DNA from: JAWLCQ01 sp041687095
GTDB taxonomy: Bacteria > Planctomycetota > Phycisphaerae > SM23-33
Assembly (NCBI GenBank): GCA_041687095.1
Contig: JAWLCQ010000077.1
Span: forward strand, 1 to 20,464
DNA length: 20,464 nt
Direction of reading: 5' to 3'
Shown piece after piece: positions 13,888 through 20,464 of this stretch. The translations under genes and the position numbers were made by a program. The notes beneath the pieces were generated by a model. That model was not told the DNA's origin, searched no databases, and saw only the letters and a list, made by a program, of their open reading frames with translations. The first letter of the stretch is position 1; every line of letters begins with the position of its first letter.

Positions 13888-14261
13888 GCGCTTAGCACAC
13901 GAATGCTTAGCATGCAGTGACGCTTCGCCATGCTTTCGGCTGCTTCCTGTTAAACCCCGCAACCGCCCGGAGTTTCGCAAGTTGCGTGGCAAAATGAGCT
14001 TCCGATCCCCCGGCCCGGCCCCAATCGTCACCCGCGAATACGCGGCGATGAACACAGATGAACGCGGATGGGAGAGCAGGGAGGGAACTGGTTCTGCCAG
14101 TTTTGGGGAATTGGGGAACTGGGCAGGCCAGGTGGTCTGTGAGGTATGCAAAGTTGAAAATCAAGAACCGAAAGTGGCAACCGTTCACGCGGTGCCCCTG
14201 GGGGTTTCAGAAACACGGCCGCCGTCCAAACCTCCCCACCGCCCCCCCTCTCTTCCCCTTG
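13888..14261. other. Gene-free spacer with degenerate short repeats
   Basis: No coding region is supported here. Recognisable pieces are an approximate hairpin at 14094-14127 (CTGCCAGTT with AACTGGGCAG) and a degenerate repeat at 14033-14070 of the type GATGAACnCGGATG. A/T-rich sequence at about 14147-14180 has the form AAAATCAAGAACCGAAA, another variant of the short spacer repeats. Confidence 0.5.
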
Positions 14262-14560
14262 CTCCCCACCGACCCCGCGTCGGTGGAAGGCGGCTATTGA
14301 CTACTCGCAGGCCCCCACGGGTCTCTTGCTTCTTCTTCTTCTTTTCCCCGCCGACCCCGCGTCGGTGGTTCAAACGGCTCCCGACTACCGCCAGCGCGCG
14401 CAGGGACCCCGCATCGTCCGCGCCCGTTGGGGATCCCGTAGTCAGGAAGCCGGCTTACCACCGACGCGGGGTCGGTGGGGAGCAGGAGGAAGAACGGGAT
14501 GGGAGGGGACGGCCGCAGTAGTCAATAGCCGTTTACCACCGGCACGGGGCCGGTGGGGAG
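14262..14560. repeat. Nested four-unit REP/BIME-like array
   Basis: Four copies of a ~44-nt unit, GTAGTC-n3-AGCCG-n2-TTACCACCGAC...GTCGGTGGGGAG, occur at 14262-14304 and 14344-14388 (inverted) and 14438-14482 and 14518-14560 (direct), giving a tail-to-tail nested palindrome. Each unit ends in an 8-bp hairpin, CCACCGAC/GTCGGTGG. Unit 4 reads CCACCGGC/GCCGGTGG, a compensatory change that keeps pairing. The GTAG foot plus palindrome recalls REP sequences mobilised by RAYT (Y1) transposases; none is encoded here. A pyrimidine-rich tract (14320-14348) lies between units 1 and 2. Confidence 0.9.
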
Positions 14561-14601
14561 AGGGAATCGGACGCTCGCCTGGGCACCGACATACCCCTTT
14601 C

Positions 14602-14635
14602 TTCACGCCCTTCCTGCTGTTTGGAAGGGCGTGAA
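14602..14635. terminator. 13-bp perfect hairpin downstream of the creatininase-family gene
   Basis: TTCACGCCCTTCC (14602-14614) pairs perfectly with 14623-14635 around an 8-nt loop. It starts 16 nt beyond the stop codon of the minus-strand gene at 14652. There is no U-tract after it, so it is a terminator candidate rather than a classical intrinsic terminator. Confidence 0.6.
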
Positions 14636-14651
14636 CGGTTACCGAAGACGA

Positions 14652-15401
14652 TCACTCTCCCTCCCTCGCCAGTTCCACCAGGAACTCCGCCAGCCGCTCG
14701 ACCACCAGGTCCACGTACCGCTCCCCCCGCTGGGCGGACGCGCCCCCGGGGTCGCCCACCGCGCAATGGTCGTTGAGCAGGGAGAAGTCCCGGCTGGTGC
14801 GGACCCACCCGTTCCGCACGGCCGCGAAGGGCGACTCCGCCGCCTTCCCGTCCTTCGCCCGCTCGGGCTCGACGAGGTCGGGGAACAGGTGCAGCGCCAC
14901 CGACGTCTCCATCTGCCCCGCGTGGTCGTCGGGGCGGTCGAAGATCTCCCCGTAGCGGTCCATCCCCACCTTCCACCAGTCGCAGAGGTAGGCCGCCACG
15001 TCGAGGTCGCACTGCACCTGGCGGACGAGGGGGACGAAGTCGTTCCCCCCGTGCCCGTTGAGGATCACGAACCGGTCCACCCCGTGCCCGCGAACGGAGG
15101 CGATGATCTCGCGGACCATGGCGTCCAGCGTCGCCTGCGAGACGTGGATGGCGAAGGGGAATCGCAGGAGGTTGCAGTCCACGCCGAACGGCAGGGGGGG
15201 CAGGCACAGGACGGAGCGGCAGCGTTCATGCGCCCGCTCGCACGCGCGGTGGGCGACGGCGACGGTGTGCAGCAGGTCCTGTCCGTAGGGCAGGTGGAGG
15301 TTGTGGGGCTCGGTGGCCCCGACGGGGAGGAGGGCGACGGTGTAGCGGTTCTCCCGCACCCGTCCCAGGTTGGTCGTCTCGAGCAGCCAGTCGTGGATCA
15401 T
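14652..15401 (-). CDS. Creatininase family (creatinine amidohydrolase-like) metalloenzyme
   Basis: A 249-residue protein matching the usual creatininase-family length. Metal-binding motifs are visible: GATEPHNLHLPYGQD (28-42) with Glu31, His33 and Asp42, and NGHGGN (115-120) with His117. HAGQMETS (160-167) is the conserved HAGxxETS segment. The family covers creatininase, formamide hydrolases of riboflavin biosynthesis and MftE-type peptidases, so the substrate is not assignable. In creatininase itself NGHGEN carries a ligand Glu; here it is Gly119, as in most family members, arguing against true creatininase. The ATG at 15401 has no clear ribosome binding site; the frame stays open to 15668, but that part translates spacer repeats. 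Divergent from xylB across a 403-bp spacer. Confidence 0.87.
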   Translation of the reverse strand: MIHDWLLETTNLGRVRENRYTVALLPVGATEPHNLHLPYGQDLLHTVAVAHRACERAHERCRSVLCLPPLPFGVDCNLLRFPFAIHVSQATLDAMVREIIASVRGHGVDRFVILNGHGGNDFVPLVRQVQCDLDVAAYLCDWWKVGMDRYGEIFDRPDDHAGQMETSVALHLFPDLVEPERAKDGKAAESPFAAVRNGWVRTSRDFSLLNDHCAVGDPGGASAQRGERYVDLVVERLAEFLVELAREGE

Positions 15402-15429
15402 GGGCGGATTGTCCCCGCTTACCCGGGCG

Positions 15430-15600
15430 GGGGCAAGGGGAACCAGGGAACCGGAACCGGGAACCAGGAATCGGGACGGGGCGTAACCCCTCTCCCCTGG
15501 GGGAGAGGTGCCGAGCGAAGCGAGGCGGTGAGGGGGCGCCCCGAAGACGAGAACGGTCAGGTGACAACCGGAAGTCAGGACTGCACCGGGACCGGGAACC
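15430..15600. repeat. Irregular AACCGGG/AACCAGG repeats flanking an ~80-bp hairpin repeat (copy 1)
   Basis: Degenerate 7-nt units occupy about 15438-15475 and 15585-15600. Between them, 15486-15560 is a copy of a repeat that begins ACCCCTCTCCCC..GGGGAGAGGT (hairpin), continues CCGAGCGAAGCGAGG..GGTGAGGGGGCGCC, and ends GAAGACGAGAACGGTC. A second copy is at 17546-17627. It lies in the spacer 15402-15804, which contains no other supported gene. Confidence 0.88.
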
Positions 15601-15715
15601 GGAAGAAGAGGCGGACGAGAATGCCCACGGGGCGCTGTTGGCCCCGTGGGACGGCCTTCGCCCACCATCGGTCCCAGATCCCGGATCCCGATTCCCGGTT
15701 CCCCGTCCTATCCGC

Positions 15716-15744
15716 TTGCACGCGCAGCGGAGAGGTGGTTCAAT
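15716..15744 (+). promoter_or_regulatory. Promoter candidate for xylB
   Basis: TTGCAC (15716-15721), a 17-nt spacer, then TTCAAT (15739-15744). Transcription would begin near 15751, exactly where the 7-nt array starts, so the whole leader would be repeat sequence. Confidence 0.4.
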
Positions 15745-15750
15745 CCGTGC

Positions 15751-15799
15751 AACTCCGAAATCCGAACTCCGAAATCCCAAATCCGAAATTCGAAAGGGA
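15751..15799. repeat. 7-nt array (AAATCCG/AACTCCG) forming the xylB leader
   Basis: Seven units in strict 7-nt phase: AACTCCG, AAATCCG, AACTCCG, AAATCCC, AAATCCG, AAATTCG, AAAGGGA. The last unit supplies the AAAGGG ribosome binding site of xylB, 6 nt before its ATG at 15805. Confidence 0.9.
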
Positions 15800-15804
15800 T
15801 GGCC

Positions 15805-17331
<1,527 letters not shown>

Positions 17332-17343
17332 CGGGCAGCGGAG

Positions 17344-17540
17344 GCACTAGGGAATAGGGACTAGGGAATAGGCGAGAGGAACCAGGAACCAGGAACCAGG
17401 AACCGGGAGCCAGGCGCCGGGAGCCGGGAACCAGGGACCGGGAACCAGGAACCAGGAACCAGCAACCAGGAGCCGGGAACCGGGAGCCAGCAACCAGGAG
17501 CCGGGAACCAGGAACCGGGAACCAGGAACCGGGAGCCAGG
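17344..17540. repeat. 7-nt tandem array, 28 units without a phase slip
   Basis: From GCACTAG and GGAATAG/GGACTAG units (17344-17378) the array passes into 23 units of AACCAGG, AACCGGG, AGCCGGG and variants (17380-17540). Every unit is exactly 7 nt, with no insertion or deletion over about 197 bp although many bases vary. It follows xylB directly. The spacer 17332-17810 has no supported gene. Confidence 0.95.
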
Positions 17541-17545
17541 CATCA

Positions 17546-17627
17546 ACCCCTCTCCCCCGGGGGAGAGGTCCCCGAGCGCAGCGAGGGGGGTGAGGGGGCG
17601 CCCGGAAGACGAGAACGGTCCGGAGAC
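17546..17627. repeat. ~80-bp hairpin repeat, copy 2
   Basis: Matches 15486-15560 closely: ACCCCTCTCCCC..GGGGAGAGGT hairpin, CCGAGCGCAGCGAGG, GTGAGGGGGCGCC, GAAGACGAGAACGGTC. Both copies are flanked by 7-nt AACCNGG units and both have the same orientation. Confidence 0.9.
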
Positions 17628-17668
17628 AGGGCGGCAGGAGTCTCCGAACCAGGGAACCGGGAGGGACT

Positions 17669-17743
17669 GCCTCGAAAATGGGGACTGGCTCCGGAGCGGC
17701 ACGTTGTTTGTGCCGCGCAGGTGCCTGTACCCTTTTTCGAGGC
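17669..17743. repeat. Long hairpin element, copy 2
   Basis: The outer stem 17669-17685 pairs with 17727-17743 with two mismatches; the inner stem GCGGCAC/GTGCCGC (17696-17702, 17710-17716) has a 7-nt loop. The core matches copy 1 at 2262-2329. The outermost arm is GCCTCG here but CGGGG in copy 1, each with its own complement on the other side. Confidence 0.9.
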
Positions 17744-17810
17744 TCTGCGGGTGCATCGCCGGTTCATGACCGACTGTCCCTGACGCCGACAGGCTCACGG
17801 AGCTAACCGG

Positions 17811-18341
17811 ATGAGCGACAACGACACCTCCCGCCCCGAGGGCGAGATCGTCCTCTACCAGCCGCAGGAAGGCCGCGGCCAGATCCGCGTGCTGCTGGAG
17901 GGGCAGACCGTCTGGCTGCCCCAGCGGTTGATCGCCGAGCTGTTCGGCATCTCGGTCAAGGCCGTAAACGAACACCTGCAAAACATTTACGACGAGAAGG
18001 AGCTGGATGCGGGGGCAACGATCCGGGAATACCGGATAGTTCAAACCGAGGGCAACCGGCAGGTAGCCCGTCATCCTGCCCACTACAACCTTGACGCTAT
18101 TCTCGCGGTAGGTTACCGCACCCGTTCGCCGGTGGGCACGGCTTTCCGCCAGTGGGCCACGGCCCGGCTGCGTGAATACCTCGTCAAGGGTTTCACGCTG
18201 GACGACGAGCGGCTCAAGGGCGGCGGGGGGCTGGTGGACTATACTCCTGCAGCAGCGATGAACAAAGGGGACGCGAATAGGGGCGGTTGGGCTTACAATA
18301 CAGGGCGAGGGCAGAATCATGAAATTCCGAATCCAGTATGA
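17811..18341 (+). CDS. RhuM-family protein, truncated to its N-terminal part
   Basis: A 176-residue product that matches the start of RhuM-family (virulence RhuM) proteins: GEIVLYQ (11-17), VLLEGQTVWLPQRLIAELFG (27-46, a helix-turn-helix-like segment), IREYRIVQTEGNRQV (71-85), HYNLDAILAVGYR (91-103), FRQWATARLREYLVKGF (112-128) and DDERLK (131-136). Family members are usually well over 300 residues; here similarity stops just after 136-144 and the last 30 or so residues look like read-through into the hicB promoter region. GGAG lies 8 nt before the ATG. Several codons (17950-18120) are more A/T-rich than their neighbours, suggesting transfer. RhuM's function is not well defined. The frame ends 22 nt inside hicB. 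Confidence 0.82.
   Translation: MSDNDTSRPEGEIVLYQPQEGRGQIRVLLEGQTVWLPQRLIAELFGISVKAVNEHLQNIYDEKELDAGATIREYRIVQTEGNRQVARHPAHYNLDAILAVGYRTRSPVGTAFRQWATARLREYLVKGFTLDDERLKGGGGLVDYTPAAAMNKGDANRGGWAYNTGRGQNHEIPNPV
18294..18299 (+). promoter_or_regulatory. -10-like TACAAT before hicB
   Basis: TACAAT lies 20 nt upstream of the hicB ATG, with GAGGG (18307-18311) between as ribosome binding site. No -35 is evident, so this is tentative. Confidence 0.3.
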
Positions 18342-18531
18342 GCAGGACGAGGACGGGGCCTTCATCGCCACGTGCCCATCGCTTCCGGGGTGCGTCTCCC
18401 AGGGAGCCACGCTCTCCGAAGCTCGCGCCAACATCACCGACGCGATCGCCGGGTACATCGCCAGCCTGAAGAAGCACGGCGAACCCATTCCCCCGTCCAT
18501 CCGGGAGGACGTGGTGGAAGTCGAGGTATGA
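18319..18531 (+). CDS. hicB: HicB-family antitoxin (short form)
   Basis: A 70-residue protein of the HicB partial RNase-H fold: MKFRIQYEQDEDGAFIATCP followed by SLPGCVSQGATLSEARANI, then a C-terminal helix and the EDVVEVEV end. It lacks the C-terminal DNA-binding domain of longer HicB proteins, so autoregulation may work differently or be absent. The ATG has GAGGG 7 nt upstream. By family it binds and blocks the HicA toxin. Its stop overlaps the toxin start (ATGA at 18528-18531), so the antitoxin is made first. Confidence 0.92.
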   Translation: MKFRIQYEQDEDGAFIATCPSLPGCVSQGATLSEARANITDAIAGYIASLKKHGEPIPPSIREDVVEVEV

Positions 18532-18758
18532 GCCCGCACCTGCCGGTCCTCTCTGGCCAGGAGCTTGTGAAGGCGCTCGCCCACCTCGGGTACGGCCTGG
18601 ACCATCAGACCGGCAGCCACCTCATCCTTCGCAACGAGCATCCCCCGCACCGCCGCCTGACCGTCCCCAATCACAAGGAACTGGCCAAGGGAACCCTCCG
18701 CGCCATCCTCCGGGAAGCCGGACTGACGCCCGACGAACTCCGCGGGCTCATCCGGTGA
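18528..18758 (+). CDS. hicA: HicA-family mRNA interferase toxin
   Basis: A 76-residue protein with the small dsRBD-like fold of HicA. VLSGQELVKALAHLGYGLDHQ (7-27) is followed by the catalytic-site GSHLILRN (29-36) with His31, then RRLTVPNHKELAKGTLRAILREAG (42-65). All expected elements are present, so it is probably active. By family it cleaves mRNA during translation when freed from HicB, causing growth arrest. It overlaps hicB by 4 nt and has no ribosome binding site of its own beyond GAGGT at 18523-18527, consistent with coupling. Confidence 0.94.
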   Translation: MSPHLPVLSGQELVKALAHLGYGLDHQTGSHLILRNEHPPHRRLTVPNHKELAKGTLRAILREAGLTPDELRGLIR

Positions 18759-18972
18759 CAGACGCGCCCGCCGCGAACACGCGCCACACCGTCCTCGTCC
18801 CCATCTCCTGCATTCCTGCCTTTCCGCTATACGCAAAACCGGGGACGGCATAAAACCGGGAATGCCACACCATCTATAGCATGATGTCGCAGCGAGGAGT
18901 GCGGAGAAGACCGGAGACATCGGCCCCGGGTCCTTGGTAGTATTCGCTGGAAGGGGGAAGGGTGAACGCCAA

Positions 18973-20325
18973 ATGAGAAAACCGAACGGCAAGGCTGATC
19001 TGGAGTCCGCGATCGAGGCCGCCCTGCGACCTGGGGAGTTCATCCCCTACGGGCAGTCATGGAACTTCGTCAGCCGCCTGGAGGAGGTGAAGGGACGGCT
19101 TGACGGTCTGCTGGCCGGCGGGGAGGCCGCGCGGGCGTGCGAACTCTACGAGCTGTTTCTGGCGGGGTGCTACGAGAAGGCGGAGGAGGTGGACGACTCC
19201 AGCGGGAACCTCGGCATGTTCTTCGGGGAGCTGTTCTGCGCCTGGATCAAGGCCCGGCAGGCGGCGGGATGCGACGCAGCCGAGACCGTGCATGACATCC
19301 TGGGCTGGATGGATCAGGATGAGTATGGGTTCTGCTTCGACCTCGACGGCGAGGTCGCGTCGGCGCTCGACAGCGAGGGCTCGGACCTGTTCACGAAGCA
19401 ACTGGAGGATCGGTTCGAGTCGGCCTTCGCCCCCTTCGCCGGGAAGGAACGCAAGGCCATCTTCGAGTATCCCGCCGACGTCTGCATGACCGCCCGTCGG
19501 CTGAAGGCGATCTACATGGCCGGTGGCGCCGTGGGGCCGTACGTCGCCCTGTGCGAGAAGACCCTCGTCAGCCCCAAGGACTGCGAGAATATCGCGACCC
19601 TGTACAAGGCGAAGGGCAAGCCGGCGGAGGCGATGGCCTGGGTCGAGCGCGGCTTGGCCGAGGCGACGACGAGGAATTGGGCCAATGAGCGCAGCCACGG
19701 CCTGGACGGCCTGAAGCGGGAACTGCTCAGCAAGGTCGGGCGCAAGGATGACGCGGTCCAAGACGCCTGGGCCGAGTTCACCGAGCACCCTTCCTCCTTC
19801 ACGTACGAGGAACTGATGCGGTACGTTCCGCGGGCTCAGCGCGGCCAGTGGCACGACAAGGCGATGGCCGCGGCCAAGGATGCCGAACTGGCCGACTTCA
19901 TGGACCTCTGCGTGGAGACGAAGGAGACCGACCGGCTGGCCGAGCGGATTGAAGCGGCGAGCGAAGAGGACTTGGAGAGCGTCAGCCACTACTTCTCGGA
20001 GAAGGCGGCGACGGCTCTGGAGCCGCGGCACGCCGCGGCCGCGGCCAGGCTGCGTTGCGCGATGGCGATGCGGATCGTCGATGCCGGCAAGAGCAAATAC
20101 TACGACGCCGCCCTGGAGCATCTCCTCACCGCGAGGGACCTCTACGGCAAGCTCGGGCAGGACGAGGCATGGCAGAAGATCGTGGCCAGAGTCCGAACGG
20201 ACCATCGTCGCAAGCAGGGCTTCATGCCCCGCTTCGAGGAGATCGCCGCCGGGGGCGACCCGCTGGCAGTCGAATCCTTCACCGCCAAGGCCAAGGCGAG
20301 GTGGCGCAAGCAGACGTCAGACTGA
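18973..20325 (+). CDS. Large alpha-helical repeat protein, DUF6880-like, function unknown
   Basis: A 450-residue, cytoplasmic, highly charged protein with no signal peptide or membrane segment. Composition and spacing (many Ala/Glu/Leu helices, AMAWVERGLAEA, YDAALEHLLTARDLYGKLG) suggest a TPR-like helical solenoid. The N-terminal FVSRLEEVKGRLDGLL, ACELYELFLAGCYEKAEEVDDSSGN region resembles the DUF6880 family as I recall it; this was not checked by search. Such proteins are sometimes linked to SWIM zinc-finger proteins, but none is next door. The ATG at 18973 is used (AAGGG 10 nt upstream; a TTG at 18934 is in frame but unsupported). Coding quality is good to the end. Confidence 0.75.
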   Translation: MRKPNGKADLESAIEAALRPGEFIPYGQSWNFVSRLEEVKGRLDGLLAGGEAARACELYELFLAGCYEKAEEVDDSSGNLGMFFGELFCAWIKARQAAGCDAAETVHDILGWMDQDEYGFCFDLDGEVASALDSEGSDLFTKQLEDRFESAFAPFAGKERKAIFEYPADVCMTARRLKAIYMAGGAVGPYVALCEKTLVSPKDCENIATLYKAKGKPAEAMAWVERGLAEATTRNWANERSHGLDGLKRELLSKVGRKDDAVQDAWAEFTEHPSSFTYEELMRYVPRAQRGQWHDKAMAAAKDAELADFMDLCVETKETDRLAERIEAASEEDLESVSHYFSEKAATALEPRHAAAAARLRCAMAMRIVDAGKSKYYDAALEHLLTARDLYGKLGQDEAWQKIVARVRTDHRRKQGFMPRFEEIAAGGDPLAVESFTAKAKARWRKQTSD

Positions 20326-20464
20326 TGCGGCACCCGCCAAGGAAAGGATAAGGTGTCCCCGGATTGTAAGACTTCACCCATCTGCAACGTCCTTTCCGCG
20401 TGATACCCGCCCCCGGTAGGCAAATGGGCATGGCGCTGGCGGGCGGATCGGGTAAATATGAGGC
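20326..20464. other. Downstream spacer at window end
   Basis: No gene, repeat or clear terminator hairpin is supported in these last 139 bases. Confidence 0.5.

Noticed and set aside
14058..14634. Several small plus-strand frames in the spacer before the creatininase gene
   Set aside because: They translate the inverted REP-like units and polypyrimidine tract and show no protein-like composition.
17344..17540. Coding repeat protein in the 7-nt array
   Set aside because: A 7-nt period rotates through frames and the translations are only Gly/Ser/Pro repeats; it directly follows the xylB stop without a ribosome binding site.

Overview
The window is very GC-rich and gene-dense, with long stretches of repeat-filled spacer DNA. 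It fits a Planctomycetota-like (perhaps Phycisphaerae-like) chromosome. That is an inference from gene style, the abundance of palindromic and 7-nt spacer repeats, a pyruvate-formate-lyase-like enzyme and lone regulators. No rRNA, tRNA or other taxonomic marker is present, and no phage or IS transposase gene was seen.

Layout. 209-1345 (+) encodes a membrane-anchored SppA-type S49 peptidase. 1500-5617 is a regulatory block: an HTH-receiver protein (-), a histidine-kinase dimerisation/phosphoacceptor domain with no ATPase (+) translationally coupled to a receiver (+), a FliA/WhiG-type sigma factor (-), a receiver whose phospho-Asp is replaced by Glu (-), and a second, shorter sigma factor (-) just upstream of that receiver. 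6129-9364 is an envelope or polysaccharide module: two CelD/BcsL-type acyltransferase-like proteins in tandem (+) and a convergent NodB-type polysaccharide deacetylase (-) whose 3' end overlaps the second acyltransferase. 9839-11947 (+) is a glycyl radical enzyme of the eliminase/dehydratase type with no activase in the window. 12019-12352 (+) looks like a decayed VapBC-type toxin-antitoxin pair. 12456-13847 (-) is folC, 14652-15401 (-) a creatininase-family amidohydrolase, and 15805-17331 (+) xylulokinase. 17811-18341 (+) is a RhuM-family protein cut to its N-terminal half, directly followed by an intact hicB-hicA pair. 18973-20325 (+) is a large helical-repeat protein of uncertain function, probably DUF6880-like.

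The most distinctive content lies between genes. At least six repeat families occur: hairpins with an AGGA/TCCT tetraloop at gene ends; elements bounded by GGGTGCCAC/GTGGCACCC; a long hairpin present in two copies whose arms differ in sequence but remain paired; 7-nt arrays that hold phase for up to about 200 bp; an approximately 80-bp hairpin repeat in two copies; and a nested four-unit REP/BIME-like array with a compensatory base-pair change.

How the genes may work together. The regulatory block holds phosphorelay parts (H-box, receivers) and two sigma factors but no ATP-binding kinase domain, so any phosphate must come from elsewhere. The two acyltransferase-like proteins and the deacetylase probably modify one extracellular glycan or glycolipid. 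The metabolic genes (glycyl radical enzyme, folC, creatininase-like, xylB) look like independent units with their own promoters.
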